Below are positions 36,544-44,757 of a stretch of DNA of 64,000 nt, in pieces. The notes beneath the pieces are model-generated. The model did no database searches. It saw nothing but the letters and a program-made list of their open reading frames with translations, and had not been told where the DNA came from. The stretch's first letter is position 1. Each line of letters begins with the position of its first letter. Source of the DNA: CAYRUZ01 sp964427895 (GTDB taxonomy: Bacteria; Patescibacteriota; Gracilibacteria; Peribacterales; Peribacteraceae); contig CAYRUZ010000001.1 in the NCBI GenBank assembly GCA_964427895.1, positions 62,001 through 126,000 of the forward strand, in the 5' to 3' direction. The position numbers and the translations under genes are program-made.

Positions 36544-37953
36544 GTGCTCAAACGGAACGCCGCGCTGCTGTGGTCGACCGGTGTTGCGTTCGTCATCGTC
36601 CTGCTCATCGCGGGCGTCGGCGTGCTGTTCTACTACCGCAGCAGGCATGTCATGGAGGCCCAGTTGCGCCAGCAGTTGCTCGATACGACGTCCGTCGCGG
36701 CGATGCAGTTCTCGGCCGATGACGTACAGAAGGCCATCGGGCAGAAGAAGACGTCGCCAGCAGTGCGCGATTTGATCATGCGTCTGCGCGAGATCCGCGA
36801 AAACATTCCGCTCGTGCGCTACGCCTACATCATGCGGCGGACGAAAGATCCCCGCACGCTCGAATTCGTCGCCGACGCCGACAGCTTGGCGACGGAGAGC
36901 GAGTTGGATCGCAATGGCAACGGACGCCTGGACGAGGACGAACAGCCCTCCATGCCGGGAGACAAGTATGACATCCGCGACGTGCCCGCCATGCAGCGCG
37001 ATGCGTTCCTCCGCCCGACGGTGGAAGACGCCATCGTGCAGGACAAATGGGGATTCACGCTCTCGGGCTACGCGCCCATCCGCGCCGCCGACGGAACCGT
37101 CGTGGCTATCCTCGGCCTCGACCTGCAGGCCGACACGTACATCCAGGAATCGCAGAGCATCGTTTCGCCCGCCATCCTCCTGCTCGTGGCGCTCGCCGCG
37201 TCATTCGTGGCGGCACTCCTCGCCGTTTCCATCAACCGCCGCCGCTACGAGTTGCTCGAGCGCGTCGAGAACGAGCGCACGGGATTGCTGCAGCTCACCT
37301 ACCACCAGCTCGGCACGCCGCTGACGGTGTTCCGCTGGTCGTTGGAAGCGCTGAAGGACCAGCGCGGGAAACCGGGCTTTGAAGAGGCCGTGAACGAGCA
37401 CATCGCCGACGTGGAAGACGGCATCACCCGCATGAGCGGCATTGTCGACATGCTCCGTGAAGCCGACCGCGTGCACGCGGGAACCATCGCGTACCAGCCG
37501 GAGCTGACGTCGCTCGACGAGGTGGTGCAGGCCGTCGCCGCGGAATTCAAGAGCCGCAGCGAGCGCCAGAAGATCGCCCTCGTGCTCAAGTTGCACGACG
37601 GCAAGAAGATGAACCTCGACCGCCAGCTCATCTCGGGCGTGCTGCGCGAACTGCTCGGCAACGCGTTCGATTACTCGCCGTCCAACACGACCATCACCGT
37701 CACCACGGCCGTCACCGACAAGCAGGCCCAGGTGGACATCGCCGACGAAGGCATCGGCATCCCGCGCCCGGACATGCCGCGCATCTTCAACGAGTTCGCC
37801 CGCGGCGGCAACGCGTGGAACTACAACACGGGCGGCGCCGGCCTCGGTCTCTACATCGCCAAGGGCGTGGTGGATCAGGCCGGGGGAGAGATTTGGGTGA
37901 AGAGCATGGAAGGGAAGGGCTCCACCTTCTCCTTCACGCTTCCTGTGCAATAA
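36544..37953 (+). CDS. sensor histidine kinase with EF-hand-like extracellular domain
   Basis: A 469-aa membrane kinase. TM1 is residues 8-30 and TM2 about 206-226; between them is a sensor domain with a CACHE-like ending (WGFTLSGYAPIRAADGT). In it, DRNGNGRLDEDE (122-133) matches an EF-hand calcium loop. The cytosolic part has the phospho-acceptor His254 in LTYHQLGTPL, the N-box ELLGNAFDYS, the G1 DEGIGIP and the G2 GGAGLGLYIAKG. The GTG start fits the promoter at 36485. No response regulator is adjacent. The likely signal is Ca2+ or another divalent ion, by inference. Confidence 0.92.
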   Translation: MLKRNAALLWSTGVAFVIVLLIAGVGVLFYYRSRHVMEAQLRQQLLDTTSVAAMQFSADDVQKAIGQKKTSPAVRDLIMRLREIRENIPLVRYAYIMRRTKDPRTLEFVADADSLATESELDRNGNGRLDEDEQPSMPGDKYDIRDVPAMQRDAFLRPTVEDAIVQDKWGFTLSGYAPIRAADGTVVAILGLDLQADTYIQESQSIVSPAILLLVALAASFVAALLAVSINRRRYELLERVENERTGLLQLTYHQLGTPLTVFRWSLEALKDQRGKPGFEEAVNEHIADVEDGITRMSGIVDMLREADRVHAGTIAYQPELTSLDEVVQAVAAEFKSRSERQKIALVLKLHDGKKMNLDRQLISGVLRELLGNAFDYSPSNTTITVTTAVTDKQAQVDIADEGIGIPRPDMPRIFNEFARGGNAWNYNTGGAGLGLYIAKGVVDQAGGEIWVKSMEGKGSTFSFTLPVQ

Positions 37954-38068
37954 ATAGTGTGCAGTGCGAGTGGAGTAATTCCCCAATGCCGCAGCGCCCC
38001 AGAGGGCGCCCCGGCCCGGCGCAAGCAGGCTTCTAGCCGTGGAGCGGCCTCTAGCGTTTCATGTTCGA

Positions 38069-38086
38069 GCGTTTCTGCAGAAACGC
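38069..38086. repeat. 18-bp perfect palindrome
   Basis: GCGTTTCTGCAGAAACGC is its own reverse complement. It lies between the sensor kinase and tmRNA in a cluster of hairpin-forming sequences. Confidence 0.5.
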
Positions 38087-38093
38087 GAGTTTG

Positions 38094-38115
38094 AAACGCT
38101 GAGGCGTTTTTCTTT
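38094..38115 (+). terminator. candidate terminator downstream of the sensor kinase
   Basis: AAACGC pairs with GCGTTT across TGAG, followed by a T-rich run (TTTTTCTTT). It lies 140 nt after the kinase stop. Confidence 0.5.
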
Positions 38116-38116
38116 C

Positions 38117-38152
38117 TCCCATTTCTTTTGTCGCCGGACAAAAGAAATGGGA
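38117..38152. repeat. strong 16-bp hairpin
   Basis: CCCATTTCTTTTGTC and GACAAAAGAAATGGG pair perfectly across GCCG, extended by one T-A pair. It resembles dispersed intergenic hairpin repeats, but no second copy occurs in this window. Confidence 0.55.
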
Positions 38153-38214
38153 ATACCAAACAAAAGAGAAGACGTCATAAAACGCGAGAGTTTTCCTCGT
38201 CCAGCAGGGCTGTT

Positions 38215-38239
38215 CCTGTACACTGTGTACAGGTATTTC
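38215..38239 (+). promoter_or_regulatory. inverted repeat and -10-like box before tmRNA
   Basis: CCTGTACA and TGTACAGG form a perfect inverted repeat with a 3-nt loop. TATTTC (38234-38239) follows, 7 nt before the tmRNA 5' end. There is no good -35 box, so this may be a promoter element, an operator or an RNA-processing hairpin. Confidence 0.4.
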
Positions 38240-38246
38240 ACAGCAC

Positions 38247-38653
38247 GGGGATGACAGGCTTCGACAGCGTGACTACTAGGCGTCGACCGCCTCTGTTCGG
38301 GATGGCAACGGTTCCCGATACCCACAGTTGCAACCTATATCTGCCAACAAGCGCGGATCTCTGGGAGCTCGCTTCCAGAAGCAGGGAGTCGCTATGCCGA
38401 CCTTCGGCATGGCCCTCGCTGCCTAAGGTTCGTCTTTTCGAACCACGTCTCACCCTCGACTCCTGCTGAAGGGATGAGGCGTCATTAGCAGGAGTGCTCG
38501 TCACCTGATGCGACGACGACGCACGCTTTAGCATCAACCCTCGCACCTACTCCTTGACTGTTCCTGATGGGATGCGAGTACCGGAACAGCCATGACAGTA
38601 CAGGCACGATCCCTACACGTTGGACCCGGGTTCAATTCCCGGCATCTCCACCA
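38247..38653 (+). ncRNA. ssrA: transfer-messenger RNA
   Basis: The 5' end GGGGATGACAGGCTTCGAC and the 3' end GGTTCAATTCCCGGCATCTCCACCA are diagnostic. GGGGATG pairs with CATCTCC to form the acceptor, and CCA is encoded. Pseudoknot 1 lies before about 38330. The likely resume codon is GCC at 38343 (nucleotide 97), and the tag frame ends MPTFGMALAA then TAA at 38424-38426, a 27-codon tag. Helix 5 (CTTCCAGAAGCAGGGAGTC with GACTCCTGCTGAAG) follows. It rescues stalled ribosomes. Its 3' end is the left edge of the island. Confidence 0.93.
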
Positions 38654-38809
38654 TTGGCTTATTTAAGCTAAAAAAACGAATTCCACCGCAGCAGAGAGCC
38701 ACAATCCCGGGGTTGCAAATCGCAAAAACTGACCAATGTTGGATACGTGGCGTTCAGAGGCGCTAAACCCACGTTTTCAAGGCTATAGCCGCCAGATGGA
38801 GGGGTTGTA
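38643..38809 (+). repeat. direct repeat R1 (starts in the tmRNA 3' end)
   Basis: About 166 bp, roughly 90% identical to R2 at 41893-42060. The first 11 nt are the tmRNA acceptor end. Next to it, GGCTTA-TT-TAAGC is a near-palindrome of the kind seen around recombinase core sites. R1 and R2 lie 3.25 kb apart and flank the repeat-helicase gene. Confidence 0.85.
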
Positions 38810-38906
38810 GCAGCTCAGCATCCATAGACAATTTTCCTGACTGGCAAGCCACGTAGTAGACATCCCCTCTGCGTTCAATTCACTGCACTTGGAATGCACT
38901 CAATAA

Positions 38907-38937
38907 TTGACATATATTACAATTAATGCTTTATTAT
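38907..38937 (+). promoter_or_regulatory. promoter of the repeat-helicase gene
   Basis: TTGACA (38907-38912) and TATTAT (38932-38937), with only 5 nt to the ATG at 38943. The spacer is 19 nt, or 18 if TTATTA is taken. TTATT-ATC-AATAA overlapping the -10 and start is an inverted repeat. A leaderless mRNA is expected. Confidence 0.6.
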
Positions 38938-38942
38938 CAATA

Positions 38943-41806
38943 ATGTCCTTCAAGCTCCGCGACCTTGAGGATTTAGAGACAACTCTCGCCCTCCGCCTGC
39001 GAGACGCGGAAACGGTACCCACGATCCAGCGCAAGACACGTAAGAAAGCAAAAGAAGCCGTGGAGCAGGCAGCGACGCCAGAAGCTCTGGAGACAATCAG
39101 CCGTCTCCGCCTCTTTCAGAAACTCCTCATCAACCTCCGTATCAACCTCTCCTTGTTCGAGGACGGTACGATCGATCTTCGCCCCAACCAACTCAAAGCT
39201 GTTCAAGCTCTTGCGGAGTTCCTCGCGAACGACAGTGGGGAAGATGAGAAGAAACGGTCGGGCTACTTCAAGCAGCCAACTGGAGCCGGCAAGACCGTGC
39301 TCTTCGGCATCATCACCCGCCTCCTTGGCGTGCGCACACTTGTGCTCGTCCCCCGCACAAACCTCGTCACTCAGACGGTGAGTGAACTCCAGGAGGTCGT
39401 TGGCTTTCCCGAAGAGGATCTCGATGCTCTGTCGCCCGGCTCCACCATCCAGCAGTGTCCCGTCACTGTCGTCACCTACCAAAGCCACCTCTCGCGCATG
39501 AAGGCAGATCCTGCCTACCGTGAGTGGGTAGCAGGCTGTGAGCTCGTCGTCTGCGACGAAGCCCATCGCTCTCTTGGCACCGCCACTGCTGCAAGCATCG
39601 ATGCCCTCGACGAAGAAGAGGAAGAAGACACAGGAACAGACGCGGAGCTGACCGAAGAAGAGGAGGCTGACCAGCAGGCCGTGCTCACTGAGCTTCTCCA
39701 GAGCAAGACCGCTGCCCTCAAGCTGGGCTTCACTGCTACCCCCAAGCTCGCCAACAAGTCCGTCGCCGACCGCTTTGGTACCTGCGTCGCAACTGAAACC
39801 CACGAAGACCTGGCGAACGCCGGCATCCTCGTGCGCTATCGTCTCGTCTCCGTCGATGGGGAAGTCACCGACTTGGATCTTGAAGGCACCTTCACCGAAG
39901 AGAAGGAGCGAGAGATCCTCAGACGCAATAAGACATACGCAACCCTCGTCAAAGAGTACGCCGCAGCTCTTACTGCCTACCGTGAGCACAGTGAGAAAAC
40001 ACCTTACCCCATGCGCGGTGTCGCCTTCTGTGTGGATATCGAAGAGTGCGATGCGTTTGCCAAGGTAGCGAAGAAGGCAGGCCTCCGTGCCCGTGTCGTC
40101 ACCGGTCGTGAAGCCAGAGGCACCAAAGGACAGGAAGTCATCGAGGCTGCCGAACAAGCTCTCATCAACGGCGAGATCGACCTCATCGTCACCGTCGCCA
40201 AGCTGGGCGAAGGCTGGAACTTCCCCCCGGCCAATGCCGCCATCTGGGCCCGTGCCTGCATGAGCGAAGCTGTCATCGTCCAGGGCGTTGGTCGCATCGC
40301 CCGTGCGCACTTCGATGAAGCCACGCGCATGCGAAAACCTTTCGGTTACGTCTTTGAGACCCGTTGGGGGCTACAAGCCAACAGCAGGAAAAAGCGCAAA
40401 CCCCTCTCCATCGCCTCCGCTCTCGCCGCCAATGGCGAGGATCCAACCACCATCTGTGAGAATGCTGATGCGAGCCCACTTGTGTATGACAAGCCCATCA
40501 CACCTGAAGATGTACGGGCACTCATTACTGCGGCCTATACCCCTTTGCAGTGGGCGGGTTTGACACCAACCCAGCGAGAGGGAAGGGACTTTGCTGGCAC
40601 GAGTTTCGGACTTATTGGCATTGCTCGTCTTTTTGAAGTAGAGGGAAATCCAACGAAGCATATTTCTGTTCGCCACGCCCTTGGTCGTGCGATCTATGGC
40701 GAGGAGTATGGGGATGGGGAGTGCCTGGTGCGAGAGCATGTTCGCAGACTCATAACTACTGCCTACACCCCACAGCAGTGGACAGTACTTACAGAAGAAC
40801 AGCGCAAGGGCAAAAACTTCGCGGGGACGGGTATGGGACTCAAAGCCATTGCTACTCTCTTCGGGGTGGAGGGGAATCCATGGTCGAATAGTATCGACCG
40901 CCACGCCCTCGGGCAGGTGATCTACGGCGAGGAGTATGGGGATGGGGAGAGTCTGATGCGCGAGCAAGTCCGCNNNNNNNNNNNNNNNNNNNNNNNNNNN
41001 NNNNNNNNNNNNNNNNNNNNNNNNNNNNNNNNNNNNNNNNNNNNNNNNNNNNNNNNNNNNNNNNNNNNNNNNNGATCTACGGCGAGGAGTATGGGGATGG
41101 GGAGAGTCTGATGCGCGAGCAAGTCCGCACCCTCATCATGTCTACCTACACCCCACTACAGTGGGCTGGTTTGCCAAAGAGACAGCGTGAGGGCAAGGAC
41201 TTTGCTGCCACGGGGATGGGGATCATTGCCATTGCTAACCTCTTCGGGTTAGAGGGGAATCCGGCGACTACCGCCTCTGTACACCACGCCCTTGGTCGCG
41301 CGATCTACGGCGAGGAGTATGGGGATGGGGAGAGTCTGATGCGCGAGCAAGTCCGCACCCTCATTATGTCTACCTACACCCCACTACAGTGGGCTGGGTT
41401 GGAAAAGAAACAGCGCGCAGGCAGGAACTTTGCTGACACGGGGATGGGAATCATTGCGATCGCTCGTCTCTTCGGGGTTGAGGGGGATCCTAGCAGTCGA
41501 ATCTCCTCTCACCATACCCTCGGGCAGGTGATCTACGGCGAGGAGTATGGGGATGGGGAGTGCCTGGTGCGCGAGCAAGTCCGCACCCTCATCATGTCTA
41601 CCTACACCCCACTACAGTGGGCTGGTTTGCCAAAGAGACAGCGTGAGGGCAAGGACTTTGCTGCCACGGGTATGGGACTCAAAGCAATTGCTACTCTCTT
41701 CGGGGTGGAGGGGAGTCCATTAGAGCACAGCTCAACCTACTATTCCCTCGGTCAGGCGATCTACGGAGATGCGTGGGTGGAGCCAAAGAAAGCCGACTCC
41801 AATTAA
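38943..41806 (+). CDS. DEAD/DEAH helicase with tandem 76-residue repeats (split by assembly gap)
   Basis: Superfamily 2 helicase core, residues 1-500: a TTIQRKTRKK-like basic start, PTGAGKT (about 113-119), DEAH (205-208), GFTATP (about 263), and VQGVGRIARA (about 447). There is an acidic insert near 225-245. From residue 524 at least six copies of a 76-residue unit follow, each with YTPLQWAGL, IAxLFGVEGNP and LGxAIYGEEYGDGE. Units differ mainly in 8-9 positions after EGNP. The 100-N gap at 40974-41073 interrupts the array, and the frame differs on its two sides because the gap length is arbitrary. The product should bind and remodel nucleic acid; the repeats probably give target contacts. 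Confidence 0.8.
40512..41806 (+). repeat. tandem 228-bp coding repeats
   Basis: Unit starts are at 40512, 40740, 40968, then after the gap 41123, 41351 and 41579, exactly 228 bp apart on each side. The last unit ends early after IYGDAW. Blocks such as the sequence encoding IYGEEYGDGE are almost identical in DNA, which points to recent recombination or concerted evolution. Confidence 0.9.
40974..41073. other. assembly gap (100 N) inside the repeat array
   Basis: The 55 nt before the gap (40919-40973) and the 55 nt after it (41074-41128) are identical. The gap is an assembler failure at a tandem repeat, and the true number of units is unknown. Confidence 0.95.
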
Positions 41807-41874
41807 TTATGGCGGAGCCCTTACTGTAGGGATTTAGTCGCAGCACACCACCTCCAAGTGTGCTCCACCAACGT

Positions 41875-41905
41875 GTTCCAAGTCCGCCTCAGCATGTCCA
41901 CCAAT
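41875..41905 (+). repeat. tmRNA-end-like (att-like) sequence, middle copy
   Basis: A 31-nt sequence matching 46738-46768 at 28 positions and ending CATGTCCACCAAT, one base from the tmRNA CATCTCCACCATT end. Its GTTCCAAGTCC resembles the T-loop GGTTCAATTCC of tmRNA. It runs directly into R2. Confidence 0.7.
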
Positions 41906-42060
41906 GGCTTATTTAAGCCAAAAAACACGAATTCTACCGCAGCAGAGAGCCACAATCCCGGGGTTGCAAATCGCAACAACTGACCAATGTTGGATACGTG
42001 GCGTCCAGAGGCGCTAAACCCACAATTTCAAGGCCGCTGCCGCCAGATGGCGGGGTTGTA
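41893..42060 (+). repeat. direct repeat R2
   Basis: Second copy of the 166-bp repeat at 38643-38809. It contains GGCTTATTTAAGCC and a perfect CCGCCA-GA-TGGCGG inverted repeat, which has one mismatch in R1. Confidence 0.85.
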
Positions 42061-42230
42061 ACGGTTCAAGATGTATCGTCGGTTTGTCTCTTTGGAGAGC
42101 CAAAATCGAGAATCCCCGTCAGTGTTCAATACTCGGGGAGTCCCTTAAGGGTGACTCTTGTGTGTTCTACAAGAACCCATGCTCAAGACGGAGGCGGCAG
42201 TCCTGGCTACGAAGGACGGCGATTGGTTGC

Positions 42231-44093
42231 TCAAGAGAGCCTCAATCGAAGCGCCGCTTCCAACTCCTTGTCCACACAGTATACGTAGCACCCTTTCATC
42301 CCGCGCGTCATGAGCGCTCGGTACGTGTTCTTGATGATGCTGGCTGCTTTCTCTTCGGCTTCTGCAGGATTCTCGCGCCGCATCTTCTGATATCCAAAGA
42401 GGGATTTGTCGGTTCGCGCACGGCATGAGGGGACGCACACGATTTTGTCGTTCTCTACGCGTAGGTCACCGCCAATGATGACCCCGATGTAATCGACCTC
42501 CAGTCCTTGGCAGGTGTGGATGCAACCCACCTCATTCACAGACTCTGGAGCGATAATCCACAGACTGCCGTCACTCGCCAAGTTCCACCGCATGTGAAAG
42601 TCGTACTGAGGAATGACAATGTCATACTGGTTGCGATCTTTCTTACTGACCCAGTCCCAGCAGTAGCCGGCAACGAGTCGTGCTTTGTTGTTGAGCTTAT
42701 TCTTCTCGACGATAAGGTCACGGAGTTCGTTCGGGGAACTGAGAACCCGGAAGTCGTAGTCAGCAGGATCGAGTGTCGCGTTCGCCGTCTCTCTGATGCC
42801 TAGAGTGTCATCGAGCCAGGCCAAGTACCCGTCGGAACCATTGCAGCGAAATTGAGATGCCAACTCCATCTCATGCACTATGGCCCCCATGGATTGTGCC
42901 CAGCGATGAATGGATGACTTCTCGCCAATATCAGCGAACGTGACGCGCTGATCCTCATCGATGAAGAAGAGGGTGAACTTGGCGGAGTGGATGAGCTCCT
43001 TGATTTGGTTCTCACCCATGTTTTGATACATGCCTGATTTCTCATTCAGGCGATGAGCCTCATCAACGATGAGAGCGTCGAACATGCTCAAGGCTGTCGA
43101 AGTGAACGATCCCGAACCTGTGAATAGGTTATCAATCTCAGTCATCTTCAATGTGCCTTTCAACTTGCTGGCGTAGACCGCACGAGGTGCCGCATTCTTG
43201 GTGACGTACTGACTTAGAAGTCCTTGCTTCGTGAGGCTCACGAGGAGATTGACCGCAACCACGGTCTTGCCAGTTCCAGGTCCGCCTTCAACGATGAGCA
43301 CATGCTTCTGGTCCTTGGAAGACTTCCTTGCGAGTGCCATAGCCGTCTCGAAAACCACCTTTTGGTCATCGACCATGATGAACTCCTGGTTGCCCTTCAG
43401 CATCTTTGCCAGACTATCGGCGAGGCTCTTGGACGGCCGGATCTTCCCGTTTTCGATGCGAAAGAGAGTGTTCCGCTTATCGCCGTGCTTCACGAACTGC
43501 TTGATGAAGGAGCGGAGCTTGGCCTGCTCTTCTGCGCCTTTAAGGAACAGGGGAGCTCGCTCGATGTACTCGCGGTAGAACGCGTTCGCAATCACGCCAT
43601 CTGGGACGTAGTTATGCAGGTAGGCACAGGGCTGGAGCTGAATATGCTCTTCTTCTACGGTGGCATTGAACCCATTCAAGAGTGCTGCGTACGACCAGAC
43701 CTGGTAGGAGGGGTGGGGCGTTTCCGCCTCACCCTTCTCAAACCGAGTGATGACAGTCCCGTCTTTCTCGGTGATCTGCGCCGAGCTCCACTGCTTGAGC
43801 TCAATGAGGATCGCAAACTCTCTCTGCGTGTCATCCTCTCCTGTGAGGATGAAGTCAATGCGCTTCGAGGTCTGAGGAATGTGATACTCGATTGCTACTC
43901 CTGCATCACTTGGGATCTCGTGGTCATTGAGAACGGCACCCATGTATCGAAGTGACTCTTTCCAGGAGCGAAGTTCCGAGGCCTGGACACTGTGGCCTAC
44001 CGTCTTCAGGAATTTCTCCTGGATGATTCGCTCGATCTCGTTTGAGAGGATGTCGTCGAGAAACGCGCCTTTGGTGGATTGGTAGACGATCAT
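42231..44093 (-). CDS. nuclease-helicase, DUF2075 family
   Basis: A 620-aa protein. Residues about 60-130 look like a PD-(D/E)xK nuclease: RIDFILTGED (D near 79), then AILIELKQW (E-x-K near 98-100). The second half is a DUF2075 superfamily 1 helicase with GGPGTGKT (about 269), IVDEAHRLN (about 342), FIDEDQRV and a final MTRGMKGCYVY. It should cut or unwind nucleic acid. Its ATG overlaps the MazG-like gene by 4 nt, so the two are co-translated. Located in the second island unit, it is probably a defence function. Confidence 0.85.
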   Translation of the reverse strand: MIVYQSTKGAFLDDILSNEIERIIQEKFLKTVGHSVQASELRSWKESLRYMGAVLNDHEIPSDAGVAIEYHIPQTSKRIDFILTGEDDTQREFAILIELKQWSSAQITEKDGTVITRFEKGEAETPHPSYQVWSYAALLNGFNATVEEEHIQLQPCAYLHNYVPDGVIANAFYREYIERAPLFLKGAEEQAKLRSFIKQFVKHGDKRNTLFRIENGKIRPSKSLADSLAKMLKGNQEFIMVDDQKVVFETAMALARKSSKDQKHVLIVEGGPGTGKTVVAVNLLVSLTKQGLLSQYVTKNAAPRAVYASKLKGTLKMTEIDNLFTGSGSFTSTALSMFDALIVDEAHRLNEKSGMYQNMGENQIKELIHSAKFTLFFIDEDQRVTFADIGEKSSIHRWAQSMGAIVHEMELASQFRCNGSDGYLAWLDDTLGIRETANATLDPADYDFRVLSSPNELRDLIVEKNKLNNKARLVAGYCWDWVSKKDRNQYDIVIPQYDFHMRWNLASDGSLWIIAPESVNEVGCIHTCQGLEVDYIGVIIGGDLRVENDKIVCVPSCRARTDKSLFGYQKMRRENPAEAEEKAASIIKNTYRALMTRGMKGCYVYCVDKELEAALRLRLS

Positions 44094-44443
44094 GAGAACT
44101 GTGTGTACTTCGTGTGTTTCCCCTTTGCCTTATCGACTGGATATTTGAGGTCATTCTTATCGATCTTTTTACTCATGGCTTCAATGAGGTCGATGTCAAA
44201 TAGGTCACAGAACTCGAAGAGGTAGTTGGCGATGTCGGCAACTTCTTCAGCAATGTCTTCTTTGTGTGTTTTCACATACTCTTCAGCTTCCTCTTTGCTT
44301 CTCCACTGGAAGTGCTCAAGCAGCTCGCCACCTTCTATGACGATGGAAGCGGCCATGCTTTTTGCATCGTGAAACTGTAACCAGTCTCTTGCATCCCTGA
44401 AGGCGCGGATTTTCGCCTGGATGTCCTTGATTGAATCGGCCAT
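44090..44443 (-). CDS. MazG-like nucleotide pyrophosphohydrolase
   Basis: A 117-aa all-helical NTP pyrophosphatase. The metal-binding motifs are EGGELLE (37-43) and EEVAD (66-70), matching ExxE...ExxD of the MazG superfamily. It cleaves NTPs or modified nucleotides to NMP and pyrophosphate. It is translationally coupled to the DUF2075 nuclease-helicase, which suggests a nucleotide-signal or nucleotide-depletion defence module. Confidence 0.9.
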   Translation of the reverse strand: MADSIKDIQAKIRAFRDARDWLQFHDAKSMAASIVIEGGELLEHFQWRSKEEAEEYVKTHKEDIAEEVADIANYLFEFCDLFDIDLIEAMSKKIDKNDLKYPVDKAKGKHTKYTQFS

Positions 44444-44452
44444 GCGACCAGC

Positions 44453-44652
44453 ATGAGACTTTCAAACAGGAGGGGCAAGGTCTGGATCAATCAACTGCAG
44501 AACTTCGGCGATGTTGCGAAGATCGCCTCGGCGTGTCGCGGCAGTACGTCGATAAGCTGATCAAGCAGGGGAAGCTCCGACAGCAGCAGACATCGACGGC
44601 CAAGGTGTTTTTCGAATCAGACGTTATCGTGCTACAAACATCTCGCAAGTAA
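44453..44652 (+). pseudogene. excisionase-type HTH gene, frameshifted
   Basis: An ATG at 44453 opens a frame that reads INQLQNFGDVAKIA, and a second frame continues with LGVSRQYVDKLIKQGKL and ends KVFFESDVIVLQTSRK at 44652. Joined, they match a small MerR/excisionase-like DNA-binding domain. A one-base deletion near 44525 separates them. It is divergent from mazG and may be a relic of the island's recombination module. Confidence 0.45.
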
Positions 44653-44757
44653 TGTCATCAGGCGCCCTATTTTGCTTTTGTGATGTGCGGCATTTTCGCA
44701 TCATTCGCTGGTTACTAGTCGAATGTTATTAGCTGATATTCTGCAGCATTGCCGGCA

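Larger units (their letters stand above)
41807..42230. other. non-coding junction between the two island units
   Basis: No gene seen. It holds a 7-bp hairpin (AGCACAC/GTGTGCT, 41842-41864), the tmRNA-end-like sequence at 41875-41905, repeat R2 and a short hairpin near 42138-42157 just after the end of the minus-strand nuclease-helicase gene. Confidence 0.6.

Noticed and set aside
38290..38330. Similarity to the reverse complement of 5S rRNA (TGTTCGGGATGGCAACGG)
   Set aside because: The flanking ends pair as a tmRNA acceptor and the sequence fits tmRNA pseudoknot 1; no 5S helix I is present.
40512..41806. Repeats as the Pfam helicase-associated (HA) domain
   Set aside because: HA units are about 70 residues with W, LG-W and R-x-G patterns; the consensus here is different (YTPLQWAGL, IAxLFGVEGNP, IYGEEYGDGE).
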